Below, piece by piece: positions 1 through 11,343 of a stretch of DNA of 64,000 nucleotides. The notes beneath the pieces are model-generated. The model was given only the letters and a program-made list of their open reading frames with translations, had not been told where the DNA came from and ran no database searches. How positions within the stretch are numbered: the stretch's first letter is position 1; every line of letters begins with the position of its first letter. Source of the DNA: Arenicola marina (taxonomy: Eukaryota > Annelida > Polychaeta > Arenicolidae); NCBI GenBank assembly GCA_964019135.1, contig OZ025256.1:2418001-2482000 (forward strand), written 5' to 3'. Both the position numbers and the translations under genes were made by a program.

Positions 1-589
1 CTCGGATCAAACATCAGTCCAAAACTGTCAGTTATTTAGACGTTTGTACTACATCAATGGAAAGATATCGCACTTGACAAGTAGATCTCTACCACTTAGA
101 AATTTGTACTTTAGTAGGACTCGGCACGCTGTACTTTAGTCATGCTACGAGCTTTTTACTATATATAAATATTAGTTGGACATCGGTTATGTTGCACATT
201 TAAAGAACATGCGGTAGGGAGTTAGTATTCGGAGGCATGGGGCTGTTTTCTTATGCTTATAAAGCTTGGCGGACACACTGAGACATTCAATCAGTGAGTG
301 GAACACGATCTGGTAAGAGATTATGGCAAAGCGAAATAACACACAGCCACGCAAAAAAAGCAGGTCAACTCGTTCATATTCATAAGGTTCATGTACCTGT
401 GACCTAAATGATTGCGGATGCATGGTAATTAAATTATTTACAACAATATTTCCGCTGCTTGGTCTCCAAACCGCGAACCTCGCGCGCCGTTACCAGGGGC
501 AACGCAAAGGGAGAGATGTACTGAGGTACTTTGGAGGTTAAACTACGCGTGACTACGGTAATGACGTCACGTCCGGACGCTGCACTCAC
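1..589. other. Intron downstream of TPD52 exon D
   Basis: I searched the minus strand for a final D52 exon and found none. A GTACATGAACC following an AG near 393 resembles a cassette start but has no donor and no family similarity. Confidence 0.6.
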
Positions 590-650
590 CTTGACATTGG
601 TGTACGCACCACCGACCTTCTCTTCAAACGACTTGAACGTGTTTGAATTT
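590..650 (-). CDS. TPD52-family exon D (TFKSFEEKV motif); last exon in the window
   Basis: Acceptor gttctttcgcag|AAATTC, donor GTCAAG|gtgagtg, 61 nt, phase 2 in and 0 out. It encodes NSNTFKSFEEKVGGAYTNVK. NSxTFKSFEEKV is the best conserved short motif of the D52 family (NSPTFKSFEEKV in vertebrates), so the call is strong. The remaining C-terminus, usually a few dozen polar residues, must lie beyond position 1; I see no further exon in 1-589. Confidence 0.93.
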
Positions 651-756
651 CTGCGAAAGAACGGGAAACGATGACGTCATGAATGAGTTTGGAATTAAAT
701 TTGGGTGTTTAGGCCGCTTGTGTACACACGAAGGCTTGGCGGGGTCAACAAGCTGC

Positions 757-2285
757 TATCATCTAAAGACATTGACTCCTTTTGCTCTAATCTAAATACA
801 TTGGCTCCTTTTGCTCTCATCTAAAGACATTGGCTCCCTTTGTTCTCATCTAAAGACATTGGCTCCTTTTGTTCTCATCTAAAGACACTGGCTCCTTTTG
901 TTCTCATCTAAAGACATTGGCCACTTTTGCTCTCATCTAAAGGCATTGATTCCTTTAGCTCTAATCTAAAGACATTGGCTCCTTTTGTTCTCATCTAAAG
1001 ACACTGGCTCCTTTTGTTCTCATCTAAAGACATTGGCTCCTTTTGCTCTCATCTAAAGACATTGGCTCCTTTTGTTCTCATCTAAAGACATTGGCTCCTT
1101 TTGCTCTCATCTAAAGACACTGGCTCCTTTTGCTCTAATCTAAAGACATTGGCTCTTTTTGTTCTCATCTAAAGACATTGGCTCCTTTCGCTCTCATCCA
1201 AAGACACTGGCTCCTTTTGCTATCATCTAAAAACATTGGTTCCTTTTGCTCTCATCCAAAGACATTGGTTCCTTTTGCTCTCATCTAAAGACACTGGCTC
1301 CTTTTGTTCTCATCTAAAGACATTGGCTCGTTTTGCTCTCACCTAAAGACACTGGCTCCTTTTGTTCTCGTCTAAAGACATTGGCTCCTTTTGCTCTAAT
1401 CTAAAGACATTGACTCCTTTTGCTCTAATCTAAAGACATTGGCTCCTTTTGTTCTCATCTAAAGACACTGGCTCCTTTTGTTCTCATCTAAAGACATTGG
1501 CTGCTTTTGCTCTCATCTAGAGACATTGGCTCATTTTGTTCTCATCTAAAGACACTGGCTCCTTTTGTTCTCATCTAAAGACATTGGCTGCTTTTGCTCT
1601 CATCTAGAGACATTGGCTCCTTTTGTTCTCATCTAAAGACACTGGCTCCTTTTGCTCTCATCTAAAGACATTGGCTGCTTTTGTTCTTATCTTAAGACAC
1701 TGGCGCCTTTTGCTCTCATCTAAAGACATTGGCTGCTTTTGCTCTCATCTAAACACACTGGCTCCTTTTGTTCTCATCTAAAGACATTGGCTCCTTTGCT
1801 CTCATCTAAAGACATTGGCTGCTTTTGCTCTCATCTAAAGATATTGGCTCCTTTTGCTTTGATCTAAAGACATTGGCTCCTTTTGCTCTCATCAAAAGAC
1901 ATTGGCTACTTTTGCTCTATCTAAAGACATTGGCTCCTTTTGTTCTCATCTAAAGGCATTGGCTGCTTTTGCTCTCATCTAAAGACATTGGATCCTTTAG
2001 CTCTCATCTAAAGACATTGGCTCATGTTGCTTCATCTAAAGACATTGGCTCCTTTTGCTCTCTTCTAAAGACATTGGTTCCTTTTGCTCTCATCTAAAGA
2101 CATTGGCTCCTTTTGCTCTCATCTAAAGACATTGGCACCTTTGGCTCTCATCTAGAGACATTGGCTCCTTTAGTTATCATCTAAAGACATTGGCTCCTTT
2201 TGTTTTCATCTAAAGACATTTGCTCCTTCTGTTCTCGTCTTACAAGACTTAGGCTCTTTTCGCTTTTATCTAAATGCCTTCTGGG
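757..2285 (+). repeat. 29-bp minisatellite (TPD52 intron)
   Basis: About 52 units of TCTAAAGACATTGGCTCCTT plus TTGCTCTCA, with interchange of GCTCT/GTTCT and ATTGG/ACTGG. It lies between exons C and D. Units degrade toward the right end (after about 2230). Confidence 0.95.
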
Positions 2286-3039
2286 ACGATAAAATAGGTT
2301 TGGATCACACTTGCCCCAGAGCTAGGAGCCAGTGTTCGCACCAATGCACGACCTGTTGAACTGCAACGTGGCCTGCATGCTAACCACTAACTTAGCTAGC
2401 GAGGATCCCTAAGTTATGCTTACAATTATTGTCAAGAAAGTTTCCGCGCACAACTGTCAAAAACTCGCTACATAGCATGACGACCATAGGCCAAGGAAGC
2501 GTTTCAACGATTGTGGCGAGATCGTACTCTTTCAGATAGGTAAGGTAGCCTAGGTCAGGTAAAGGTTTATTCCGTACTGCTGGCCCTACGACCCACAGTA
2601 CAACATATCTACAGATTATGATATTAACATATCTTCTGCATGTTAACTGAACGACTGATCCCAACGCAACACGCTACGGCACCAAGTGGTATTTAGCTGA
2701 TAATATATATACTATAATATATATATATACTATAATACATATATATACTATACTATATATATATACTATAATATATATATATACTATAATATTTATATAC
2801 TCTAATATATATATGCTATAATATACATTCATTTCTCGTTTATATTATTAGAATGAAGCAGTAGTTTGTCCACTACTTGTTGACCTCTTAGTTTTCTACT
2901 GAATTTGAATTATAACATTAAATCTTGCAAACTATTGACGTGACATTAAATCAAATATTATCAAATTTCAATCATTATTGCTAAGACACACCACCTGAAT
3001 CTGGTGACAATCAGCTGTTTCTCTCCGTTCTGGTCTTAC
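2286..3039. other. Intronic DNA between the 29-bp array and exon C
   Basis: Unique AT-rich sequence apart from the TA-rich repeat at 2700-2830. Confidence 0.6.
2700..2830. repeat. AT-rich simple repeat (ATATATACTATA)n
   Basis: Irregular TA runs with a recurring ATATATACTATAAT unit of about 16-18 bases. Confidence 0.9.
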
Positions 3040-3108
3040 CTCACGTCCCCAAATTTCTTCGAAGCAAACTGGCCAAAGGACTTGAATGCCTGGTTCGTCT
3101 TTTGGTAC
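3040..3108 (-). CDS. TPD52-family exon C (conserved KKFGDVR segment)
   Basis: Acceptor ctctcttacag|GTACC, donor GTGAG|gtaaga, 69 nt, phase 2 on both sides. It encodes YQKTNQAFKSFGQFASKK and then FGDVR. The second part matches AFSNVGTAISKKFGDMR of TPD52L1 closely (AF, G, SKKFGD, R). The opening YQKTN matches the start of the same vertebrate exon, but about 11 residues between the two parts are missing compared with vertebrates. Exon A, if spliced in before it, would supply a segment of that kind. The phase joins cleanly to exon D. Confidence 0.9.
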
Positions 3109-3420
3109 CTGTAAGAGAGAGAAGAATAAGAGTTGATAAGGTTGACAATAGTAAGCGCGGTTTATTAAAGTGGACATAAAATAAGAACAGATGGATAACG
3201 GAACACAACCCGTACGAAGTATTCATTAATTTAGTGCATTTTTGTGATAGCTCTTTTTCGTCTTTTTAAATATTTTAAATAGTTAGGTAAGCTACGTGAA
3301 TCGAAGTATATAACTAAGGCGACTATGTACGTGGGGGGGAGGGGGGAGGGGGGGGAGGGTGATCACGACGATTTGAGTAGTTCCCACGTCAACAACGTGA
3401 CTTCTAGACTTGTAGCTGAA

Positions 3421-4600
3421 CAATCAGTGAATGATCTACCACAGAACAGACAGCTGACCGAAGTCAATCAGTGAATGATCTACCGCAGAACAGACAGCTG
3501 ACTGAAGTCAATCAGTGGATGATCTACCACAGAACAGACAGCTGACCGAAGTCAATCAGTGGATGATTTACCACAGAACAGACAGCTGACCGAAGTCAAT
3601 CAGTGGATGATCTACCACAGCACAGACAGCTGACCGAAGTCAATCAGTGAATGATCTACCACAGAACAGACAGCTGACCGAAGTCAATCAGTGAATGATC
3701 TACCACAGAACAGACAGCTGACCGAAGTCAATCAGTGGATGATCTACCACAGCACAGACAGCTGACCGAAGTCAATCAGTGAATGATCTACCACAGCACA
3801 GACAGCTGACCGAAGTCAATCAGTGAATGATCTACCACAGCACAGACAGCTGACCGAAGTCAATCAGTGAATGATCTACCACAGCACAGACAGCTGACCG
3901 AAGTCAATCAGTGGATGATCTACCACAGCACAGACAGCTGACCGAAGTCAATCAGTGAATGATCTACCACAGAACAGACAGCTGACCGAACTCAATCAGT
4001 GGGTGGTCTACCACAGAACAGACAGCCGACTGAAGTCAATCAGTGAATGATCTACCACAGAACAGACAGCCGACTGAAGTCAATCAGTGGATGATCTACC
4101 ACAGAACAGACAGCTGACTGAAGTCAATCAGTGCATGATCTACCACAGAACAGACAGCTGACCGAAGTCAATCAGTGGATGATCTACCACAGAACAGACA
4201 GCTGACCGAAGTCAATCAGTGGATGATCTACCACAGAACAGACAGCTGACCGAAGTCAATCAGTGGATGACCTACCACAGAACAGACAGCTGACCGAAGT
4301 CAATCAGTGGATGATCTACCACAGAACAGACAGCTGACCGAAGTCAATCAGTAAAAGATCTACCACAGAACAGACAGCCGACTGAAGTCAATCAGTGAAT
4401 GATGTACCACAGAACAGACAGCCGACTGAAGTCAATCAGTGGATGATCTACCACAGAACAGACAGCTGACTGAAGTCAATCAGTGGATGATCTACCGCAG
4501 AACAGACAGCTGACTGAAGTCAATCAGTGGATGATCTACCACAGAACAGACAGCTGACCGAAGTCAATCAGTGGATGATCTACCACAGCACAGACAGCGG
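3421..4600 (+). repeat. 44-bp minisatellite (TPD52 intron)
   Basis: About 27 units containing GATCTACCACAGAACAGACA, then GCTGACCGAAGTCAATCAGT. Variants (GAATG/GGATG, AACAG/CACAG, ACCG/ACTG) are arranged in patches. It lies between exons C and A. The second block copy is at 9432-9985. Confidence 0.95.
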
Positions 4601-4960
4601 AGTATGAGACTGATGGGCTGATACCCGTATGTCGACTGACAACCCTCCGCGCTTCGCCACTGACACCGCTATGGACGACACAACCACCAACAGCGTGGAC
4701 GGGGGATGGGGGCAGTCTACACGTGTATACCAGAGATACGGCCTCGGTATAACCGAGGGAAGGCAGCCACGGCTCTGAGTCTTGATAGTAGCAACATCAA
4801 ATGTCCTCGTTACATAAGCGCTTAGGTGGCCATCACTTGAGCGGGATCTCACGTTTCTCGTTTAAAGACTTCGGTTCTGATGGTTCTATAGACTTAACGT
4901 TTAATGCTGATGGTTCCGTCTGCTCTAAACACTTTGGCTCTTTGGCCTTCTTCCTCTAAG

Positions 4961-5290
4961 AACTTCCACTCTAACTGTCAGACCTTAGAACTTCCACTCT
5001 GACTGTCATAGACCTTAGAACTTCCACTCTTACTGTCATAGACCTTAGAACTTCCACTCTTACTGCCATAGACTTTAGAACTTTCACTCTTGCTGTCATA
5101 GACCTTCGAACTTCGACTCTTACTGTCATAGACCGTAGAGCTTTCACTCTTACTGTCATAGACTTTAGAACTTCCACTCTTACTGCCATAGACTTTAGAA
5201 CTTCCACTCTGACTGCCATAGACCTTAGAACTTCCACTCTTACTGTCATGCACTTTAGAACTTCCACTCTTACGGTCATAGACCTCGGTT
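4961..5290 (-). repeat. 30-bp minisatellite, left copy
   Basis: About 11 units of CCTTAGAACTTCCACTCTTA plus CTGTCATAGA. Because 30 is a multiple of three, open frames of about 100 codons with a 10-residue period (such as MTVRVEVLRS) run through it. They are not genes. Confidence 0.93.
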
Positions 5291-5667
5291 TTTACTGTCC
5301 TCGTCAAAGTTTGTTCTTCCTGTTAGTCTTTGAGTAAACTGTTCTCCTCTGCGATTAAGGCTTTGCCTCCTGTTGCCATCATCCACTGCTTTACGCCTGA
5401 GTAATTTGTTTGGTTTTCTATGGTCAGACGTAATACATTTATAATATGCAAAGCGCAATAAAAGTACCTGTCTACAATCGCGAAACAGAAACAAAAAATA
5501 AGGATATGAACTCAATAATTAAAACGTGATGTACAACCAACACAAAGCAAACACGAAATAAATAAGTCAGACAAGCCTCCACACAACCTCGCTTCGCTGT
5601 GGCGGGGAAACCGAAGTCACGGAGTACACTGAAGCATGCAAACTGATTTCAAAATGGACCCACTCAC

Positions 5668-5727
5668 GCTTGTGACGTCGAGACTGTCTCTGAGATCTGG
5701 CTTAACTTGTCGTTTGTCTTTTGGTAC
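5668..5727 (-). CDS. TPD52-family cassette exon A (20 residues, phase 2-2)
   Basis: Acceptor cccaaccag|GTACC, donor ACAAGC|gtgagtg, 60 nt, symmetric phase 2. It encodes YQKTNDKLSQISETVSTSQA, which resembles the vertebrate core segment YKKTSETLSQAGQKASAA (Y, KT, LSQ and a late S and A in register). The first 11 bases (GTACCAAAAGA) are the same as in exon C, and the next several nearly so. With B it makes a pair of equal-length cassettes. Either may be optional, or they may be used in turn; the sequence alone cannot say which. Confidence 0.85.
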
Positions 5728-5960
5728 CTGGTTGGGAGAGGGTATATTTAATGGCAGGCCACAGATGGGGGGCGGGGGTGGGGGGGGGGGGAGTGATAGT
5801 GGGCAGTAGTAGCAACGCTGACACAGACCCACAATACATTTGTGGCGGTTTTTATGCATGATGAGAGCAGACAGTGATGGGGAGAACAGATAGTTAAAAT
5901 AGCACAGGGGGGTGGGTGGGTGGGTGGGTGGAGGGTGAGGACCAGCTGAAACAAAAGCCC

Positions 5961-5963
5961 TGG

Positions 5964-5996
<33 letters not shown>

Positions 5997-6125
5997 CGGT
6001 GATGATGATGACGGTGGTGATGATGACGGTGATGATGATGACGGTGATGATGATGATGGTGATGATGATGATGATGATGATGATGATGACGGTGATGATG
6101 ATGATGATGATGACGGTGATGATGC
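5961..6125 (+). repeat. GAT/GACGGT microsatellite, left copy
   Basis: A (GAT)n run with interspersed GACGGT. The right copy (11342-11374) is only about 30 bases long and lacks the GACGGT interruptions, the largest length difference between the blocks. Confidence 0.95.
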
Positions 6126-6844
6126 AGTATGAAGATGGATGAAGCCACATAGGGATCCTAGCCTTGGGTGTCGTCGTAATGAAATAAATAAATGACTGGA
6201 CGCATTATTATGACGTGAAGGCCAGAGACAACGCCTTCCTTACATGATCCCCAACTCCTGCCCTACTAGAAAAAATCAAAACAGCAAACAAAGAATCGAT
6301 TAAGGCACCAGGGGCCAAGTTTCACGTACATAATCTAGCCCGCTACGGGGCCTAGTCGGCTAGAATCGCCCATCATTTGCATGGTAACTTCAGCCGACTA
6401 AGTCCCGCAGTCGGCTACACTGCGTTCGTGAAATCCGCTGCATGAATATACACAGGACGGACGTCAGCAGAACCACAGGACTGCATAACGCCGGCCATGT
6501 TCATTGTAATGGGCCATGGCGAACAGTTAGGGTGTGCTGCCGTTGTTGTGGCTGTAGTTGGGAAAGCCGGCGTGCTTAGGATGGTAAGTCCACAACGCAC
6601 CGACAAAGAACGGATAAACGACAAACTGACAATCGACAAACCGTAACCTATCGACACCAGGAATGTCAAGAAAGGACAGGAAGAAGTTGGTCGTTTAGGG
6701 CCACTTTTAAGCATATATAAGAGGTTAAATTGGGACAGTAGACCTCGCCAGATACGGGCACCAGGGCTACATACTTCGCCATCAAACAGGATATTAGCAT
6801 GGGGCAGGGCGAAATATTCCACAACTTTCGAACTTACGGGTCCA

Positions 6845-6905
6845 TGGCTCGTACCCACGGCCTGTTAATCTGCAGCCCAGCCTGCTTACCGACTAAGCTT
6901 ACATT
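6845..6905 (-). mobile_element. tRNA-derived SINE head, family 2
   Basis: On the minus strand, AGTCGGTAAGCAGGCTGGGC resembles a tRNA A-box region. It is followed by CTGCAGATTAACAGGCCGTG and a B-box-like GGGTACGAGCC. The same piece is at 12096-12156 (block copy), and a better preserved relative is at 57279-57344. Confidence 0.55.
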
Positions 6906-6909
6906 AGTA

Positions 6910-7370
6910 CAGGGTTCATACAGGCAAGGTTCCATCAAATTCAAGCCGTTTTAAGGCAAGCACTAGAAAACTTTAAGGACTTTTCAAGGACAATTTTTAC
7001 ATTCTCTGGTCTATTTTAAGCATACAAATTGCAAAACTTGGGACTAAATTTTATGTATACAATCTTTGATATGCGGAAATAAGGAATGACAAGAAGGCAG
7101 TCACTCTACGTTTATTTATTACCAACCAACAGCATTTATTGAAGTTTTATTAATTGCTACTTCTTCAATTCAGCCAGCTTTTGTTCGATTTTTTCTTGGG
7201 TCTTTGCCAGTGCCCGGTCCAGTTTGAAATCAAGCACTTTTCATTGTAACTTCCCTATTTTCAAGCAAATTCCAGTACATTGGATCGATCTCAAGGCCCA
7301 TTTCTGTTTTTATGACCTTTTCCAGGCATCAGTCAAAATTCAAGCACTTTTCATGCCTGTGCGCAACCTG
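6910..7370. mobile_element. Non-autonomous DNA transposon (hAT-like termini), copy 1
   Basis: A 461-bp element with ends CAGGGTTCATACAGGCAAG and, inverted, CAGGTTGCGCACAGGCATG. The internal DNA is rich in CAAG/TTTC motifs (CAAGCACTTTTC occurs several times) and has no coding capacity. TAGTA flanks both ends. CAGGG termini suggest the hAT superfamily, but the target duplication looks shorter than the usual 8 bp. Confidence 0.75.
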
Positions 7371-7962
7371 TAGTAGAACTGTTTGTGCTGTTTCTGCCTT
7401 GAATTAGTATTTACACATGTACGATGGGCTGGAGGCCAGCCGCCTAGTACCGAATAAATTACTACTTCTCCTCCTTATTCAATGACCAGGTCGTCTTTGC
7501 TGTTAGGAGTATGTACACAAGGGTCTGACAGCATAATACGTCAGCAATCAAAACACCAATAACTTAATCAAACACTACAACATAGCACCGAAATATCATT
7601 AGACGATGAGCGGAGAATACAATAGCAAAGCCGTTTTAGCTAAACTCCCGACGTATCCTATTCTGTTTACCAATATCAGTATTTTGTGTCCTGTAGATAG
7701 CTTAACGCAATTTTCATTTCTGAATCTAATGCTTGTATGTTAATTGGAAACAAAGTTGTGCAAATATGTGTATAGGTGTCACAGGGTAATTGCAAGAGAA
7801 CGATTAAAAGCAATCATGTTATATACATAATGCACAATTGATAAACTGCATGAATCAAACACATTTTCACGAAGAGACAGAAGGAAGAGTGTAATAAAAA
7901 TTATGAAAAACAACTGAGAAATAATTTTGGAGAGATAAAAACATATTAAACTCTTCACTCAC
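7371..7962. other. Intronic DNA between the transposon and exon B
   Basis: AT-rich unique sequence, duplicated at 12622-13213 in the right block. Nothing recognised. Confidence 0.6.
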
Positions 7963-8022
7963 GCTGAATTACTCGTAATTTTCGTATTCAATTTATGCAG
8001 TTGTTCATTCGTTTTCCTGTAC
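7963..8022 (-). CDS. TPD52-family cassette exon B (20 residues, phase 2-2)
   Basis: Acceptor gcttttcag|GTACAGG, donor TCAGC|gtgagtg, 60 nt, symmetric phase 2. With the flanking split Ala codon it encodes YRKTNEQLHKLNTKITSNSA. This aligns without gaps to the 20-residue alternative exon of vertebrate TPD52L2 (recalled as YVKTSEKLGEWNEKVTQSDL), sharing Y, KT, E, L, N, K, T and S at the same positions. In vertebrates that exon is optional, so exon skipping is expected here too. Including or omitting it does not shift the frame. Its function is not known from sequence; in the family, spliced segments here alter partner binding. Confidence 0.85.
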
Positions 8023-8248
8023 CTGAAAAGCGGAAACAAGAAAAAATAAGTCGCAAATAAACAGACGATGAGCTAAGCCTTTCGACGTCCAGTCCCACAC
8101 AAAAAAAAACAAACAAAAACAGACGCCATGCAGCAACAAGGTCAAGCAGGGTCAAGGTTATTTCGAAGAAGGTCAAGGTCATACGTTGTTCTTCTATTAT
8201 GTTATTAGTATAAACATCGGCACACTGGTGTCAAATCTCTTCGGGGGA

Positions 8249-8480
8249 CCGGCTCGATAGCTCAGTGGGTTAAAGCGCTCGCCTTGAGTGCTCTGGCCAC
8301 CTGAGAGCCTAACGGCACGTGGATCGGTGGTTCGGTCCTATCGCGTCAATGGGAGAAGGAAGGAAGAGTGGAGCCATGTCCCCGGGGGTAACCCCCTACT
8401 CTTTGCGAAGAAGGACGTGGGATCTTTATCCTGCGACCACACAGACAGGGCCACAGCGGGGCTGTGTCATGAGGCATAGC
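8249..8480 (+). mobile_element. tRNA-derived SINE family 1, internally inverted copy
   Basis: The tRNA-related head runs forward (GGCTCGATAGCTCAGTGGGT, AAGCGCTCGCC, then GTGGATCGGTGGTTCG). From there the body follows reversed: ATCGCGTCAATGGGAG, CCCCGGGGGTAACCCCC, GGATCTTTATCCTGCGACC, CCACAGCGGGGCT. In intact copies (40351-40600) the body reads the other way. The break lies at the B box. Confidence 0.8.
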
Positions 8481-8639
8481 GGACGGCGGCCTCGTTCAAG
8501 AGACAGCCTCCATGGCAACAACCAATAGCTCCACGGCAGGGTATCCCCGCTAAACTCTCCCCTAGCACCTAATCCTGAAATACATCAGAAACAAGGCCAA
8601 GCGAAGTGACAGCCTCGGCAACCAGATAAATGAATAGCG

Positions 8640-8730
8640 GGGAGAGGAGAGGAGAGGAGAAGGAGGGTGCGAGCGTGTGTGTGTGGCTGGGGTAGGGAGG
8701 GGGTAAGGGGGGGGGGCTAGGGGGAACGTC
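8640..8730 (+). repeat. GA/G-rich low-complexity tract
   Basis: GGAGAGGAGA units, a short GT run and a poly-G stretch. The counterpart at 13890-13975 has a G-run of different length. Confidence 0.8.
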
Positions 8731-9030
8731 GGGCGCCATATAGGGCAAGATTCTACAATGACAACGGCAGTAAATCTCCATGATGACATTTCGCCAGCGA
8801 AGGAGTTTATTTCGCCGTGTTACGGTGACTCACGCGGTGATACAGCCTGGATGGGCCGGCAGAGATTACCGATGGCGTAAAAACGGAGGCAATAACAATA
8901 CCATGGTTATAAGCGTCACTGATACAGATCTCGGCGAGATATAGATGGCAAGAGGATATGACGTTAGAGCCGCGGAACCGCTGCGTTGACCCAACGAGAC
9001 GACTTCAGCCAGTGCGCGCGGCCTAACGGT

Positions 9031-9231
9031 AGTGTACGGTACGGTAATAGGGCGATACGGTAGTGCAATAGGGTGATACGGTAATAGGGCGATACGGTAG
9101 TGCAATAGGGTGATACGGTAATAGGGCGATACGGTAGTGCAATAGGGTGATACGGTAATAGGGCAAGATGGTAATATGGCGATACGGTAATAGGGCGATA
9201 CGGTAGTGCAATAGGGTGATACGGTAATAGG
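9031..9231 (+). repeat. 16/21-bp composite minisatellite, cut by the gap
   Basis: Units of GGTAATAGGGCGATAC (16) alternate with GGTAGTGCAATAGGGTGATAC-type units (21). The array breaks off at the 200 Ns. It is seen whole at 14281-14925. Confidence 0.95.
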
Positions 9232-9431
9232 NNNNNNNNNNNNNNNNNNNNNNNNNNNNNNNNNNNNNNNNNNNNNNNNNNNNNNNNNNNNNNNNNNNNN
9301 NNNNNNNNNNNNNNNNNNNNNNNNNNNNNNNNNNNNNNNNNNNNNNNNNNNNNNNNNNNNNNNNNNNNNNNNNNNNNNNNNNNNNNNNNNNNNNNNNNNN
9401 NNNNNNNNNNNNNNNNNNNNNNNNNNNNNNN
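9232..9431. other. Assembly gap, 200 Ns
   Basis: Exactly 200 Ns. On the left the sequence ends inside the 16/21-bp ATAGGG array. On the right it restarts inside the 44-bp array that already occurred at 3421-4600. The round size marks a scaffolding gap of unknown length. Confidence 0.99.
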
Positions 9432-10348
9432 TGCATGATCTACCACAGAACAGACAGCTGACCGAAGTCAATCAGTGGATGATCTACCACAGAACAGACA
9501 GCTGACCGAAGTCAATCAGTGGATGACCTACCACAGAACAGACAGCTGACCGAAGTCAATCAGTGGATGATCTACCACAGCACAGACAGCTGACCGAAGT
9601 CAATCAGTGAATGATCTACCACAGAACAGACAGCTGACCGAACTCAATCAGTGGGTGGTCTACCACAGAACAGACAGCTGACCGAAGTCAATCAGTAAAA
9701 GATCTACCACAGAACAGACAGCCGACTGAAGTCAATCAGTGAATGATCTACCACAGAACAGACAGCCGACTGAAGTCAATCAGTGGATGATCTACCACAG
9801 AACAGACAGCTGACTGAAGTCAATCAGTGGATGATCTACCGCAGAACAGACAGCTGACTGAAGTCAATCAGTGGATGATCTACCACAGAACAGACAGCTG
9901 ACCGAAGTCAATCAGTGGATGATCTACCACAGCACAGACAGCTGACTGAAGTCAATCAGTGGATGATCTACCACAGCACAGACAGCGTAGTATGAGACTG
10001 ATGGGCTGATACCCGTATGTCGACTGACAACCCTCCGCGCTTCGCCACTGACACCGCTATGGACGACACAACCACCAACAGCGTGGACGGGGGATGGGGG
10101 CAGTCTACACGTGTATGCCAGAGATACGGCCTCGGTATAACCGAGGGAAGGCAGCCACGGCTCTGAGTCTTGATAGTAGCAACATCAAATGTCCTCGTTA
10201 CATAAGCGCTTTGGTGGCCATCACTTGAGCGGGATCTCACGTTTCTCGTTTAAAGACTTCGGTTCTGATGGTTCTATAGACTTAACGTTTAATGCTGATG
10301 GTTCCGTCTGCTCTAAACACTTTGGCTCTTTGGCCTTCTTCCTCTAAG

Positions 10349-10677
10349 AACTTCCACTCTAACTGTCAGACCTTAGAACTTCCACTCTGACTGTCATAGA
10401 CCTTAGAACTTCCACTCTTACTGTCATAGACCTTAGAACTTCCACTCTTACTGCCATAGACTTTAGAACTTCCACTCTTACTGTCATAGACCGTAGAGCT
10501 TTCACTCTTACTGTCATAGACTTTAGAACTTCCACTTTTACTGCCATAGACTTTAGAACTTCCACTCTTACTGCCATAGACCTTAGAACTTCCACTCTTA
10601 CTGTCATGCACTTTAGAACTTCCACTCTTACTGTCATAGACCTTAGAACTTCCACTCTTACTGTCATAGACCTCGGT
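10349..10677 (-). repeat. 30-bp minisatellite, right copy
   Basis: The counterpart of 4961-5290 in the right block, with some units rearranged and sequence variants homogenised differently. Confidence 0.93.
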
Positions 10678-11055
10678 TTTTACTGTCCTCGTCAAAGTTT
10701 GTTCTTCCTGTTAGTCTTTGAGTAAACTGTTCTCCTCTGCGATTAAGGCTTTGCCTCCTGTTGCCATCATCCACTGCTTTACGCCTGAGTAATTTGTTTG
10801 GTTTTCTATGGTCAGACGTAATACATTTATAATATGCAAAGCGCAATAAAAGTACCTGTCTACAATCGCGAAACAGAAACAAAAAATAAGGATATGAACT
10901 CAATAATTAAAACGTGATGTACAACCAACACAAAGCAAACACGAAATAAATAAGTCAGACAAGCCTCCACACAACCTCGCTTCGCTGTGGCGGGGAAACC
11001 GAAGTCACGGAGTACACTGAAGCATGCAAACTGATTTCAAAATGGACCCACTCAC

Positions 11056-11115
11056 GCTTGTGACGTCGAGACTGTCTCTGAGATCTGGCTTAACTTGTCG
11101 TTTGTCTTTTGGTAC
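11056..11115 (-). CDS. TPD52-family cassette exon A, second copy (probable assembly duplicate)
   Basis: Identical over all 60 nt to the exon at 5668-5727, with the same acceptor (cccaaccag|GTACC) and donor (ACAAGC|gtgagtg). It lies in the block right of the gap. The neighbouring GAT microsatellite is much shorter here than beside the first copy, which is the kind of difference alleles show. Its status depends on whether the block duplication is real. Confidence 0.6.
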
Positions 11116-11341
11116 CTGGTTGGGAGAGGGTATATTTAATGGCAGGCCACAGATGGGGGGCGGGGGGGGGGAGTGATAGTGGGCAGTAGTAGCAACGCTG
11201 ACACAGACCCACAATACATTTGTGGCGGTTTTTATGCATGATGAGAGCAGACAGTGATGGGGAGAACAGATAGTTAAAATAGCACAGGGGGGTGGGTGGG
11301 TGGGTGGGTGGAGGGTGAGGACCAGCTGAAACAAAAGCCCT

Positions 11342-11343
11342 GG

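Larger units (their letters stand above)
4132..9231 (+). repeat. Duplicated block, left copy
   Basis: From the unit beginning TGCATGATC at 4132 onward, this block repeats in the same order at 9432-14280: 44-bp array, unique DNA, 30-bp array, exon A, GAT microsatellite, tRNA-like piece, transposon, exon B, inverted SINE, 16/21-bp array. The two copies differ by few substitutions and by repeat-length changes. Confidence 0.95.

Noticed and set aside
361-400. Extra D52 cassette exon near 393 (AG|GTACATGAACC on the minus strand)
   Set aside because: No donor at a fitting place and no similarity beyond the first codon.
3421-4600. CRISPR-like array of regular repeats
   Set aside because: Repeats are directly adjacent with no unique spacers, and the DNA is eukaryotic; it is a minisatellite.
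8288-8528. Frames in the 8.3-kb and 13.5-kb SINE copies as small genes
   Set aside because: They lie wholly in the tRNA-derived SINE and recur in other copies.
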